Part shown: in pieces, positions 1-8,440 of the stretch
Numbering within the stretch: position 1 is the stretch's first letter
How the letters are laid out: each line of letters begins with the position of its first letter
Origin: Paenirhizobium daejeonense
Lineage (GTDB): Bacteria; Pseudomonadota; Alphaproteobacteria; Rhizobiales; Rhizobiaceae
Reading direction: 5' to 3'
DNA length: 64,000 nt
Assembly (NCBI RefSeq): GCF_014280875.1
Contig: NZ_JACLAL010000001.1
Span: 310,001 to 374,000 of the forward strand
Program-made: the position numbers and the translations under genes
Notes under the pieces: generated by a model
What the model was told of the DNA's origin: nothing
Databases searched by the model: none
Seen by the model: only the letters and a program-made list of their open reading frames with translations

Positions 1-1364
1 AAGCCGAACGCCTTCGGCCACCAGTAGGTGATCGCGGCGAAGACCCCGAAGACCACGCCGCCGATGATGACGTTGTGGAAGTGGGCGATGAGGAACAGCG
101 TGTTGTGCAGCTGGAAGTCGACCGGCGGAACCGCGAGCAGAACGCCCGTCATGCCGCCGATGGTAAACGTCACGAGGAAGCCGACCGTCCAGAGCATCGG
201 TACTTCCATCCGCACCCGGCCCTTGTAGATGGTGAAGAGCCAGTTGAAGATCTTGGCGCCCGTCGGGATCGAGATGATCATCGTGGCGATGCCGAAGAAG
301 GTGTTGACGTTGGCGCCGGAGCCCATCGTGAAGAAGTGGTGGAGCCAGACGACGAACGACAGGACCATGATGCAGGCGGTCGCATAGACCATCGAGCGGT
401 AGCCGAAGAGCGGCTTGCCCGAGAAGGTGGCGACGATTTCCGAGAAAACGCCGAACATCGGCAGGATCAGGATGTACACTTCCGGGTGGCCCCAGATCCA
501 GATGAGGTTGACGTACATCATCGGGTTGCCACCAAGGTCGTTGGTGAAGAAGTGCGTGCCGATGTAGCGGTCAAGCGTCAGCATGGCGAGCGTAGCGGTC
601 AGGACCGGGAACGCGGCGACGATCAGGACGTTGGCGCAGAGCGAGGTCCAGGTGAAGACCGGCATGCGCATCATGGTCATGCCCGGCGTGCGCATCTTGA
701 AGATGGTTGCGATCAGATTGATGCCCGATAGCGTCGTACCCACGCCTGCGATCTGCAGCGCCCATAGGTAATAATCCATCCCCACCCCGGTTGAGTAGGC
801 GGCACCCGACAGCGGCGGATAGGCAAGCCAGCCGACGCGTGCGAATTCGCCGACGAACAGCGAGATGTTGATGAGGATCGCACCGGCGGCCGTCATCCAG
901 AACGAGAAGTTGTTCAGGAACGGGAAGGCCACGTCACGGGCGCCGATCTGCAGCGGCATGACGTAGTTCATCAGGCCGGTGATCATGGCCATGGCCATGA
1001 AGAAGATCATGATGACGCCGTGGGCGGTGAACACCTGGTCATAATGGTGCGCGGGCAGGAAGCCCTCGGCCCCGCCGGCCGCCATGGCCTGCTGGGCGCG
1101 CATCATCAGGGCGTCGGCAAAGCCGCGGACGAACATAATGAACGCCATGATGATGTACATGATGCCGATCTTCTTGTGATCGACGGAGGTGAACCACTCG
1201 TTCCAGAGGTAGCCCCACTTGCCGAAATAGGTGACCGCGCCGAGCAGCGCGATGCCACCCAGCACGACGGCACAGAAGGTGCCGACGAGGATCGGCTCGT
1301 GGAGAGGGAGGGCGTTGAGATCCAGCCGCCCGAAGATCAGGTGCTGAAGGTTTTCAGAGAGCAT
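1..1364 (-). CDS. cyoB: Cytochrome o ubiquinol oxidase subunit I (partial at window edge)
   Basis: Heme-copper quinol oxidase catalytic subunit: oxidises ubiquinol, reduces O2 to water and pumps protons at the inner membrane. About 454 N-terminal residues are present; the rest lies beyond the left edge. Visible family marks are the SVDHKKIG segment after the first helix, the heme-ligand region [10 protein letters not shown], the [12 protein letters not shown] segment carrying the CuB histidine and cross-linked Tyr, and WLHHFFTMG with the paired CuB histidines. The ATG at 1364 follows GAAAGGAGCTG. It overlaps the end of cyoA by 11 bases, so the two are translationally coupled. The family is certain; quinol rather than cytochrome c oxidase rests on the long N-terminus and the CyoA partner. 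Confidence 0.95.
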   Translation of the reverse strand, partial: MLSENLQHLIFGRLDLNALPLHEPILVGTFCAVVLGGIALLGAVTYFGKWGYLWNEWFTSVDHKKIGIMYIIMAFIMFVRGFADALMMRAQQAMAAGGAEGFLPAHHYDQVFTAHGVIMIFFMAMAMITGLMNYVMPLQIGARDVAFPFLNNFSFWMTAAGAILINISLFVGEFARVGWLAYPPLSGAAYSTGVGMDYYLWALQIAGVGTTLSGINLIATIFKMRTPGMTMMRMPVFTWTSLCANVLIVAAFPVLTATLAMLTLDRYIGTHFFTNDLGGNPMMYVNLIWIWGHPEVYILILPMFGVFSEIVATFSGKPLFGYRSMVYATACIMVLSFVVWLHHFFTMGSGANVNTFFGIATMIISIPTGAKIFNWLFTIYKGRVRMEVPMLWTVGFLVTFTIGGMTGVLLAVPPVDFQLHNTLFLIAHFHNVIIGGVVFGVFAAITYWWPKAFG

Positions 1365-2484
1365 TTTCAGCTCCTTTCTCGGGGGCGAGCGACATGGCGG
1401 CAGCCGCGGCGCTGATCAGGGTCTCGGAGGTGCAGAGCTGGTTGATTGCTGCTGCCTTGGCGATCGTCTCGGCGCTCGGGGTCTCGCGCTGGGAGGTGAT
1501 CAGTTCGCCATGGCCATCCTGTGCCCGGTGTTCGTCGTATTCGTAGAGGCCCTTGTCCTTCAGGCCGTCGAGGCCGCCGCCGCCCTGCTCGTCCTGCATC
1601 ATCATCTGATGCATGCAGACCTTGCCGGGTTCGACACACAGACCGACGATGCGCTGGAACAGATCCGGCATCACGCCGGCATAATAGGCGACAGGAACGG
1701 AAAAGGACGGCTTGTCCAGTTCGATATAGGCATCCTGGGTGAGCTCGACGCCGCTGCCGCGAACCTTGGAAACCCAGGTGTCGAAGTCGGCATCGGTCAT
1801 GGCGAGCGTCTGGAATTCCATCTGCGAGTAGCCGGGACCCGAATAATTGGCCGAACGGCCGTAGAAGGTGCCGGGCTTGTCGGCGATCATGTGCAGCTTC
1901 GTTTCCATGGCCGGCATGGCATAGATCATGCCCGCGAGCGCCGGTACGGAGAAGGCGTTCATCATCGAGGAAGCGGAGAGCTTGAGGTTGACCGGACGAC
2001 CGGCCGGAATGGCCAGCTCGTTCACGGTCGCGACGCCCTGCTCGGGATAGATGAACAGCCACTTCCAGTCGAGCGCGACGGCTTCGACTTCGATCGGCTT
2101 GCCGAAGCTTGCATCGAGCGGCCGGTATGGGTCGAGCTTGTGGGTGTAGATGTAGGTCAGCGTACCGAGGGCGGCGATGATCAGGACCGGAACGCCCCAG
2201 ATAAAGATCTCGAACTTCGTCGAATGATCGAAGTCGGGCTCGTAATCGGTGTTATCCGGCCGGTTGGCACGGTAGCGCCACGGAAAATAGACGCCCATGA
2301 TCATCACGGGGATGATGATGATCAGCATCAGCAGGGTCGAGTAGATCAGCAGATCGCGCTGCTGTTCCGCGACCCAGCCCGACGGATCGAGCAGCACGTA
2401 GTTGCAGCCCGAAAGCAGCGACGCCGCTGCAAGAACGGGCGCGATGCGCAAAGTCTTCTTGAGAATGGTCATATCGTTCTTCAT
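1354..2484 (-). CDS. cyoA: Cytochrome o ubiquinol oxidase subunit II (lipoprotein)
   Basis: Subunit II of the bo-type quinol oxidase, first gene of the cyo operon. The N-terminus is a lipoprotein signal with lipobox LLSGC, followed by two membrane helices ([20 protein letters not shown] and [21 protein letters not shown]) and a periplasmic cupredoxin domain. The CuA ligand set of cytochrome c oxidases is absent, as expected for a quinol oxidase. Start choice is uncertain: a GTG at 2499, ATG at 2484 and ATG at 2472 are all in frame, and none has a good Shine-Dalgarno; 2484 gives a normal signal peptide. It ends 11 bases inside cyoB. Confidence 0.93.
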   Translation of the reverse strand: MKNDMTILKKTLRIAPVLAAASLLSGCNYVLLDPSGWVAEQQRDLLIYSTLLMLIIIIPVMIMGVYFPWRYRANRPDNTDYEPDFDHSTKFEIFIWGVPVLIIAALGTLTYIYTHKLDPYRPLDASFGKPIEVEAVALDWKWLFIYPEQGVATVNELAIPAGRPVNLKLSASSMMNAFSVPALAGMIYAMPAMETKLHMIADKPGTFYGRSANYSGPGYSQMEFQTLAMTDADFDTWVSKVRGSGVELTQDAYIELDKPSFSVPVAYYAGVMPDLFQRIVGLCVEPGKVCMHQMMMQDEQGGGGLDGLKDKGLYEYDEHRAQDGHGELITSQRETPSAETIAKAAAINQLCTSETLISAAAAAMSLAPEKGAENAL

Positions 2485-2954
2485 GGCGAGCAAGAGCACT
2501 CCCGCTTCGCCCGGGGCGATGCAGGTTGGCGGTTGTTGCTTGACGGCCGGCGGCCAAAGTTCCGACCGCGCGACCGTCCGTTATGAAGAAAAAGCTTGGG
2601 AGGATCTTCTTCGGAGGCCTTCCTGCTCCCATTTTTGAAAAAGGTTAAGTGGCCACCCTGTGACAAATCGTCACAAATGAGACCGTCGCGGGCAGTACTG
2701 ATCACTTTTGCTTGATGAATTTGGTACAAAAGTGAGGAAAAATAGACGTTTATCAAATCAGGCGACAGGGGAGGTCAAGGTGTCGCAGCGTGCGCATTGA
2801 TCCCGATCAAACCGTGGAAAACCACCCCGAGGCCGCTTGCCTGTCGCAGCCCGGAACATTCTCCACCCCGCCGGATTTCGCCTTGATCGCCGCGCTGCCC
2901 CTCTCTATCTCTCTTTGAAGCCAACATGTTTTCCTTGCGAAGGAAGGTTCTGCC
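2485..2954. other. Divergent intergenic region between cyoA and oligopeptidase B
   Basis: 470 bases with no convincing gene. It must hold the cyo promoter (leftward) and the oligopeptidase promoter (rightward). The stretch 2640-2760 is comparatively AT-rich. The one clear motif is the TTGAT-N4-ATCAA dyad at 2797-2810, listed separately. Long open frames across it on both strands look like chance. Confidence 0.6.
2797..2810. promoter_or_regulatory. FNR/FixK-type dyad (anaerobox)
   Basis: TTGATCCCGATCAA is a perfect TTGAT-N4-ATCAA dyad, the consensus for FnrN/FixK proteins of alphaproteobacteria. It lies between cyoA (start 2484) and oligopeptidase B (start 2955). An O2-responsive site next to a terminal oxidase operon makes sense, but it is about 310 bases from cyoA and 145 from the peptidase, so the target is not settled. 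Confidence 0.5.
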
Positions 2955-5063
2955 TTGTCCGTCTTCAACAATCTGCCCGCTGCCCCGAGTGCTGCCAAAA
3001 AGCCCGTCACCGACACCCGGCACGGCATCACCCGCACTGACGATTATGCCTGGATGCGGGCCGACAACTGGCAGGCGATGTTCAAGGATCCGAGCCTGCT
3101 CGATGCGGAGCTGCGCAAGCATCTGGAGGCTGAAAACGCCTATATGGAAGCGGCGATGGCTGATACCAAGGACCTCCAGAAGGTGCTGTTTGCCGAAATG
3201 AAAGCCCGTATCAAGGAGGACGATTCGTCCATCCCGATGAAGGACGGCCCCTTTGCCTACGGCACCGCCTTCGTCACCGGCGGCGAGCAGCCGCGCTATT
3301 TCCGTATTCCCCGCGACGCTGACCACAAGGACGAATCGGGTCGGAAGCTTCTGCTCGACGGCGATAAGGAGGCCGCCGGCAAGGACTATTTCCGTCTCGC
3401 CGGCATTGATCATTCGAGCGACCATGCCTTCGGCATCTGGGGCTATGACGACAAGGGTTCGGAATATTTCACGTTGCGCGTGCGCAATCTCGAAACCGGC
3501 GAGGATCTGCCCGACGTGATCGAGAATACCGGCGGCGGCGGCGCATGGGCGCCTGATGGCAAGAGCTTCTTTTATACGCTTCAGGACGAGAACCACCGTC
3601 CGTCGAAGGTCTTCCATCACATCATCGGCCAGCCGCAATCCGCGGACCGGCTCGTCTATGAAGAGGAAGATCCCGGCTTCTTCATGGGCGTCGGCGGCTC
3701 GCTGCTCGACGACTACATCTACATCGATATCCACGACCACGAGACCTCCGAATATTACCTGCTCTCGACCAAGGATTTGACGGCGGCGCCGAAGCTGGTG
3801 GCAAAGCGGGAGGAGGGCATCGAGTATTCGATGACCGAAGGCGGCGACGTCTTCTACATCCTCACCAATGACGGCGGCGCCAAGGACTTCAAGATCATGG
3901 AGGCCCCGGTCGAAGCGCCGGGCAAGGAAAACTGGAAGGAGATCGTCCCGCACGAGCCGGGTCGCCTGATCCTTTCCCACATGGCGTTTGCCCGCCATCT
4001 CCTGTGGCTGGAGCGCCGCGACGGTCTGCCGGTCATCATGATCCGCGACCGCAAGTCCGGCGAGGAACATTCCATCGCATTCGCCGAGGAGGCCTATTCG
4101 CTCGGCCTTCAGGGTGCCGCCGAATACGACACCGACGTCGTCCGTTTCTCCTATTCGTCGATGACGACGCCGTCCCAGCTCTTCGACTACAACATGGTGA
4201 CGCGTGAACGTGTTCTGCTGAAGACGCAGGAAGTTCCTTCCGGCCATAATCCGGATGATTACGTCACACGCCGCGTCTTCGCCGAAGCCCATGACGGCGA
4301 GAAAGTCCCGGTCACGCTTCTCTATCGCAAGGATACGAAGCTCGACGGTTCCGCGCCCTGCCTGCTTTATGGTTACGGCGCCTACGGCATCACCATTCCG
4401 GCCGGCTTCAACACCAATTGCCTGTCGCTTGCCGACCGCGGCTTCGTCTATGCCATCGCCCATATTCGAGGCGGCAAGGACAAGGGCTTCTCCTGGTATG
4501 AAGACGGCAAGATGGAGAAGAAGGTCAACACCTTCAAGGATTTCATCTCCGCCGCCGATCATCTGGTGAAGGAGGGCTTCACTTCCTACGAGAACATCAT
4601 CGCCGAGGGCGGTTCCGCCGGCGGCATGCTGATGGGCGCGGTCGCCAACATGGCGCCGGAGAAATTCGCCGGCATCATCGCCGCCGTTCCCTTCGTCGAT
4701 GTCCTGAACACCATGCTCGACGACACGCTGCCGCTCACCCCGCCGGAATGGCCGGAATGGGGCAACCCGATCGAGTCGGAAGAGGAATATCGCTGGATCG
4801 CCGCTTATTCGCCCTATGACAATGTCGGCGAGAAGCCCTATCCACCGATCCTCGCACTCTCCGGTCTCACCGATCCGCGCGTCACCTATTGGGAACCGAC
4901 CAAGTGGGTGGCAAAGCTGCGCGAGAAGGCGACAGGCGAAGCTCCGATCCTCCTGAAGACCAACATGGCCGCCGGCCACGGCGGCAAGTCCGGCCGCTTC
5001 CAGCGCCTCGAGGAAATCGCGTTCGAATATGCCTTCGCCATCAAGGTGGCGGGGAAGATGTAA
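2955..5063 (+). CDS. ptrB: Oligopeptidase B (S9A serine peptidase)
   Basis: Cytoplasmic serine oligopeptidase that cleaves short peptides after Lys/Arg. The 702-residue product has an N-terminal beta-propeller (about 80-430) and a C-terminal alpha/beta hydrolase domain. The catalytic triad can be read as Ser554 in GGSAGG, Asp640 in GLTDPRV and His675 in AGHGGKSG. The start is a TTG at 2955 preceded by AGGAAGG seven bases upstream; no in-frame ATG gives a full N-terminus. Length fits the family (about 690-710). A perfect hairpin follows the stop. Confidence 0.93.
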   Translation: MSVFNNLPAAPSAAKKPVTDTRHGITRTDDYAWMRADNWQAMFKDPSLLDAELRKHLEAENAYMEAAMADTKDLQKVLFAEMKARIKEDDSSIPMKDGPFAYGTAFVTGGEQPRYFRIPRDADHKDESGRKLLLDGDKEAAGKDYFRLAGIDHSSDHAFGIWGYDDKGSEYFTLRVRNLETGEDLPDVIENTGGGGAWAPDGKSFFYTLQDENHRPSKVFHHIIGQPQSADRLVYEEEDPGFFMGVGGSLLDDYIYIDIHDHETSEYYLLSTKDLTAAPKLVAKREEGIEYSMTEGGDVFYILTNDGGAKDFKIMEAPVEAPGKENWKEIVPHEPGRLILSHMAFARHLLWLERRDGLPVIMIRDRKSGEEHSIAFAEEAYSLGLQGAAEYDTDVVRFSYSSMTTPSQLFDYNMVTRERVLLKTQEVPSGHNPDDYVTRRVFAEAHDGEKVPVTLLYRKDTKLDGSAPCLLYGYGAYGITIPAGFNTNCLSLADRGFVYAIAHIRGGKDKGFSWYEDGKMEKKVNTFKDFISAADHLVKEGFTSYENIIAEGGSAGGMLMGAVANMAPEKFAGIIAAVPFVDVLNTMLDDTLPLTPPEWPEWGNPIESEEEYRWIAAYSPYDNVGEKPYPPILALSGLTDPRVTYWEPTKWVAKLREKATGEAPILLKTNMAAGHGGKSGRFQRLEEIAFEYAFAIKVAGKM

Positions 5064-5070
5064 CGGCTGA

Positions 5071-5101
5071 CGCATCGCGCCCCTTTTCCGGGCGCGATGC
5101 G
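5071..5101 (+). terminator. Strong hairpin after oligopeptidase B
   Basis: Perfect 12-base inverted repeat (CGCATCGCGCCC / GGGCGCGATGCG) with a 7-base loop, starting 8 bases after the peptidase stop. There is no U-rich tail, so it could be a weak terminator or an mRNA-stabilising hairpin. It ends 25 bases before the next start codon. Confidence 0.5.
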
Positions 5102-5125
5102 TCAGGATTTAAAGGGAGCCATGGC

Positions 5126-5647
5126 ATGACCGTCCACATTGCCTTGCTCCGGGCCGTCAATGTCGGCGGCACCGGAAAGCTCCCGATGAGTGAGTTGAGG
5201 GCGCTTGCGGAAGATCTCGGGCTTCGCGACGTCTCGACCTACATCCAGAGTGGCAACCTGATCTTCCGTGACGATGAAGACGCGACGTCTGTCGCGGGGC
5301 GGCTGGATGCGAGCCTGGCTGAAAGGCTTGGCAAGCCGCCCGGTGTTTTCGTGCGCAGCGCCTCTGAACTCGACGCCATCCTCGCTGCCAATCCCTTTCC
5401 TGACGCAATCCCGAGTCAGTTGCTGGTGACCTTCTTCGCAGAACTGCTACCCGATAATGCGCTGTCTGGTCTGATGGCGCCCGATGGCGAGGAGGTCGTC
5501 GTCCTCGGTCGTGAGATCTATGTGCATTATCCGATCGGTGTCGGTCGGTCGCGGCTGAAACTGCCGGTTCTCAGGCACGGCACGGCGCGCAATATCAATA
5601 CCGTTGCCAAGCTGTCGCAAATGGCGCACGCCCTCGGTGAGGCCTGA
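5126..5647 (+). CDS. DUF1697 family protein
   Basis: 173-residue protein of the DUF1697 family. Recognisable family segments are ALLRAVNVGG near the N-terminus and TYIQSGNLIF around residue 40, plus a C-terminal RSRLKLP...GTARNINTV segment. No function is established for the family. The start ATG at 5126 has AAAGGGAG 8 bases upstream. It follows oligopeptidase B on the same strand but is separated from it by the hairpin at 5071-5101, so co-transcription is uncertain. The protein has no signal peptide or membrane segment and is presumably cytoplasmic. Confidence 0.85.
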   Translation: MTVHIALLRAVNVGGTGKLPMSELRALAEDLGLRDVSTYIQSGNLIFRDDEDATSVAGRLDASLAERLGKPPGVFVRSASELDAILAANPFPDAIPSQLLVTFFAELLPDNALSGLMAPDGEEVVVLGREIYVHYPIGVGRSRLKLPVLRHGTARNINTVAKLSQMAHALGEA

Positions 5648-5825
5648 TCCGGGCCGCCGAAATCCTTTCAGACATAAGAAACGTCTTGCGCCGTAGGTTT
5701 GTCACCCTGCTGCGACCTTGTCGCGCCTGTTCCGATTCGCGGCGCGGTTCGCGCTTTTGAATTTTAGGCAAGCCTTGTTTGTGTCCCTCACCTGCATGAC
5801 GCAAGTTTCGCGCAAGGTTCGATGG

Positions 5826-5841
5826 TTAACGAATGGTTAAC
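5826..5841. promoter_or_regulatory. CtrA-type binding site
   Basis: TTAA-CGAATGG-TTAAC is a perfect match to the CtrA consensus TTAA-N7-TTAA(C). It sits 22 bases before the ATG of the small gene at 5864. In a GC-rich genome an exact match is rare by chance. CtrA is the cell-cycle response regulator of alphaproteobacteria. Confidence 0.5.
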
Positions 5842-5863
5842 TTTTGAAACGAGAGCTTCCGAC

Positions 5864-6172
5864 ATGCGAATCGACAGCAGTCTGAACAGCTATTATTACC
5901 AGAACAGATATATCCCGACCTCCATCGAGGGCGAGGATGGTGCAAGCGAGCAGGCGCCCGTGTCGACGCCGCGCAACGCCGGTTCGGGTGGTTTCAGCAG
6001 TTCGTTGGTTTCGAACTCCCTGGCAAGTACTCTCTGGGTGGTTGAAGGCGGGCGCAAGCCTGTGCCCTCCATAACGCAACGTGTTATGGTGTCGGATGAC
6101 CGCAGTGAAGCCAAGAAGGTAGAGGACCTCTACCGGGAGTACGAGTCGAGCCTCGAGGAATATGACGCCTGA
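5864..6172 (+). CDS. Small hypothetical protein, likely CtrA-controlled
   Basis: 102-residue protein I do not recognise. It starts MRIDSSLNSYYYQNRY, with a Tyr-rich patch at 9-16, then a Ser/Gly-rich low-complexity middle (about 25-55) and an acidic C-terminus (KVEDLYREYESSLEEYD). No signal peptide or membrane helix. A longer in-frame start exists at 5822, but that would put the start inside the TTAA-N7-TTAA box, so 5864 is preferred although its Shine-Dalgarno is weak. It is followed by a clear rho-independent terminator, so it is a single-gene transcript. The polar, disordered look suggests an adaptor or regulatory peptide; this is only a guess. Confidence 0.7.
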   Translation: MRIDSSLNSYYYQNRYIPTSIEGEDGASEQAPVSTPRNAGSGGFSSSLVSNSLASTLWVVEGGRKPVPSITQRVMVSDDRSEAKKVEDLYREYESSLEEYDA

Positions 6173-6196
6173 GGGGCGCTCATATACGGATAGTTC

Positions 6197-6219
6197 AAAG
6201 GCGCCTTAGGCGCCTTTTT
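6197..6219 (+). terminator. Rho-independent terminator
   Basis: AAAGGCGCC-TTA-GGCGCCTTT is a perfect 9-base stem with a 3-base loop, followed by TT. It ends the small gene at 5864-6172. Confidence 0.85.
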
Positions 6220-6268
6220 CGTGTCGGCAATCCTGCTTCTTGATTCCACGAGTGGTAAGTCCTAACTT

Positions 6269-6283
6269 CTCTAGAGACTAGAG
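6269..6283 (+). promoter_or_regulatory. MerR-type operator
   Basis: CTCTAG-AGA-CTAGAG is a perfect dyad located 28 bases upstream of the MerR-family start at 6312. Position and form fit the operator that MerR regulators bind between the -35 and -10 of an overlong-spacer promoter, so it probably drives the merR-cupin unit itself. Confidence 0.55.
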
Positions 6284-6311
6284 GTTTTTGAGGGCAGGAG
6301 AGGACGCAGGA

Positions 6312-6725
6312 ATGTTCTCGATTGGAGATTTGTCCCGGCGCACCGGGGTCAAGGTGCCAACGATCCGTTATTACGAGCAGATGGGCCTGATCGCGGCGGC
6401 CGACCGCACGGAAGGCAATCAGCGTCGATACGAGCAGGCCGATCTCGAGCGGCTGGCCTTCATCCGCCACGCCCGCGATCTCGGTTTCCCGATCGATGCA
6501 ATCCGCGAGCTGCTGGCGTTAAGCCGCCATCCCGACGAACCCTGCGAGCGCGCCGACGATATCGCCCGTGAACAACTGATCGAGGTGCGCGAGAAGATCG
6601 CCCGCCTCAGGAAGCTGGAGGATGAACTGGAGCGCATCGCCTCCCATTGCGGGGGGCATAGCGTTGGCGATTGCTATGTCATTCGAGCGCTGTCCGACCA
6701 CGGCCTGTGCAACCACGAACATTGA
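6312..6725 (+). CDS. MerR family regulator, CadR/PbrR-like
   Basis: 137-residue MerR-type regulator. The winged helix-turn-helix is at 1-70 (FSIGDLSRRTGVKVPTIRYYE), followed by the dimerisation helix. Cysteines at 78, 113 and 121 match the three metal-ligand positions of CadR/PbrR/ZntR-type proteins, with an extra Cys133 and His residues at the C-terminus. This suggests a divalent heavy-metal sensor, but no metal efflux gene is next to it; the only partner is a cupin 10 bases downstream. Shine-Dalgarno GGAGAGG precedes the ATG. Metal specificity is inference. Confidence 0.85.
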   Translation: MFSIGDLSRRTGVKVPTIRYYEQMGLIAAADRTEGNQRRYEQADLERLAFIRHARDLGFPIDAIRELLALSRHPDEPCERADDIAREQLIEVREKIARLRKLEDELERIASHCGGHSVGDCYVIRALSDHGLCNHEH

Positions 6726-6735
6726 GGAGATGGGC

Positions 6736-7194
6736 ATGCCGGTGATCAGGCAGGAGGATGCTGCGCTGGAGCGAGGGGCAGGCGAGGGGATTTATGTGGA
6801 GCTTGGCCCTTATTCGGCCCGGCTGTTGAGCGATGCTGGAGGGCTGACCCAGTTCCGTGCCTTTCTGGAAACCCTGCCTCCCGGCTCACGCTCCTCGCAC
6901 AAGCATTGGCACGAGCGAGAGGATGAATTCGTCCTGGTCGTGTCCGGCACGGTCACATTGTTGGAAGGGGGCGAGACGACCGAGATGCACCCAGGCGACG
7001 CGGCGACCTTCAAGGCTGGCGTTGCGGTTGGCCATTGTCTGGAAAATCGTTCGACTGCGCCGGTCACCTATCTGGTTGTCGGCACGCGCGGTCCGGACGA
7101 CGTGGTGCATTATGCAGAGAAGGATCTCCTCCTGACCAAGGTCGGATTCGAAAAGCGACTGACCGACAAGGCCGGCAATCCGGTTGTCCGTTAA
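6736..7194 (+). CDS. Cupin domain protein
   Basis: 152-residue single-domain cupin. Motif 1 is visible as HKHWHEREDEFVLVVSG (metal-ligand His pair and Glu) and motif 2 as the PGDAATFKAGVAVGHCLEN region. It starts 10 bases after the MerR stop, with TGAGGAG 6 bases before the ATG at 6736; an ATG two codons earlier lies on top of that Shine-Dalgarno and is rejected. Pairing with a MerR regulator suggests it is the regulated product. The substrate cannot be told from the sequence. Confidence 0.82.
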   Translation: MPVIRQEDAALERGAGEGIYVELGPYSARLLSDAGGLTQFRAFLETLPPGSRSSHKHWHEREDEFVLVVSGTVTLLEGGETTEMHPGDAATFKAGVAVGHCLENRSTAPVTYLVVGTRGPDDVVHYAEKDLLLTKVGFEKRLTDKAGNPVVR

Positions 7195-7205
7195 GCTCCC
7201 TGGGA

Positions 7206-8129
7206 TCAGGCGGCCACGCTGCGGAAAAAGGTGATCGAGCGGGATATGGCCTTCGGCAGGGCGGTAGTGTGATCGCCCTCGATCCGGCTGGCCTCGATCG
7301 CAAGCCCGGCGGCCTTCGCCCGCTTTTCCATCAATCTGGCGCCCTGGTTGAGATGCGGCTCTTTGGTGCCGTGCATCAGGTATGTGGGGCATTTCAGGCT
7401 CTGCGCATAACAGAGCGCGGTGCGAACCTCGAACTCGCGGACATCGCTGTCGTCGAAGCGGATATCCTCCGGATAGCGCCGGAAGAAGCGGAAGGCATTG
7501 GGATTGCCGGAAATGGGAACGGCGGCGCGGAACCGGTTCGACGCCATGGCTGACAGCATGGTCAGCGTGCCGCCGATGCTGTGGCCGGCGATGAACAGGC
7601 GGTTGCCATCGACCCCCGGCATGCCGGCGAGATGATCGGCGGCGGCCAGAACATCGTTCACCTCGTTATAGAAGCCGGAGAATGAGCCGGCCTGCCCGTT
7701 CTCTCCTCTAACCGTCGGCATCATGACCATGTAGCCGGAGTCGATATAGGGTTTCATCAGCGTCCAGTGGCCGGCGCCCATGGCATTGCCGCCATGCAGG
7801 AACAGGACGCCGGGGCGCAGCTTGTGCGACGGCTGGTGCTTCGAAACCCATGCCGCAAGATGCAGGTTGCCATTATGGCCGGAGGTGTAGAAGACGCGCT
7901 CCGCATTGGCCGGAGGGTCGAGTGTCTCGTATTTGTCCGGTGCCGGTCCCCTGGTCAGAAGATGGGTGCGGAAGGCTTGCCGATCGTGCGCGTAGTCCCT
8001 GCCGATCAGTGGCGGGTTCACGGGTGTATCGAGTGCGCTGGCGATGTCGGGCAGCATCAGCGTGCCGAGAAGTCCACCGAGAACGGCTCGGCGCGAGATT
8101 GTTTTTTCGAAATTCCGATCAGACGTCAT
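7206..8129 (-). CDS. Tat-exported alpha/beta hydrolase
   Basis: 307-residue hydrolase of the dienelactone-hydrolase/peptidase-S9-like type. The N-terminus carries a twin-arginine signal (SRRAVLGGLLGTLMLPDIASA), so the mature enzyme is probably periplasmic. The nucleophile elbow is GHSIGG, and a C-terminal GDHTTAL supplies the likely catalytic His. An oxyanion-type FLHGG segment is near residue 110. The start at 8129 places the signal at the N-terminus; a longer frame to 8192 is open but would bury it. It runs convergent with the cupin gene. Substrate unknown. Confidence 0.83.
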   Translation of the reverse strand: MTSDRNFEKTISRRAVLGGLLGTLMLPDIASALDTPVNPPLIGRDYAHDRQAFRTHLLTRGPAPDKYETLDPPANAERVFYTSGHNGNLHLAAWVSKHQPSHKLRPGVLFLHGGNAMGAGHWTLMKPYIDSGYMVMMPTVRGENGQAGSFSGFYNEVNDVLAAADHLAGMPGVDGNRLFIAGHSIGGTLTMLSAMASNRFRAAVPISGNPNAFRFFRRYPEDIRFDDSDVREFEVRTALCYAQSLKCPTYLMHGTKEPHLNQGARLMEKRAKAAGLAIEASRIEGDHTTALPKAISRSITFFRSVAA

Positions 8130-8440
8130 GACAGCGATCCACAAGATCCAAGCCCCGCTATTTTTGCGCGCTTTTCGGCAAAGGCAAGGCACGATGACGT
8201 TACGATTCTGCAGAAAACGCCTGCTTCGGCACGCTCATGTTTCGGCCGTTGACAATCGATTGAAATGGGTGCATTGCATGCAGCCATGATCGACGCACGC
8301 GCACTCATCTCCTGCACGTATTTTTGGGCCTACCGGTAACCGGCGGCCCGACAGATCATCTTGTCAACAGGCCGCCGTCAGGCGGCCTTGTTGTTTTCAG
8401 CAGCTTCTCCTGATGGCGGTAACCGAAAAGGGAAGCGAAA
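8130..8440. other. Divergent intergenic region with RNA-like hairpins
   Basis: 311 bases without a protein gene between the hydrolase (leftward) and the GNAT gene (rightward). It holds a TTGACA hexamer at 8249-8254 and two hairpins at 8326-8388 that are described as a possible RNA. Confidence 0.6.
8326..8395 (+). ncRNA. Candidate structured RNA ending in a terminator
   Basis: Two hairpins in tandem: GGGCC-ta-CCGG-taa-CCGG-c-GGCCC at 8326-8349 and AGGCCGCC-gtca-GGCGGCCT at 8369-8388, the second followed by TTGTTGTTTT as in a rho-independent terminator. Because the flanking genes are divergent, no known upstream gene needs this terminator on the plus strand. Either a short sRNA ends here (5' end unknown; a TTGACA at 8249 could be a -35, but no good -10 follows) or it is an attenuator-like leader of the GNAT gene at 8441. 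Confidence 0.4.

Noticed and set aside
2775..5075. A 766-codon open frame on the minus strand
   Set aside because: It lies fully opposite oligopeptidase B, has no family likeness and arises from GC-rich codon use.
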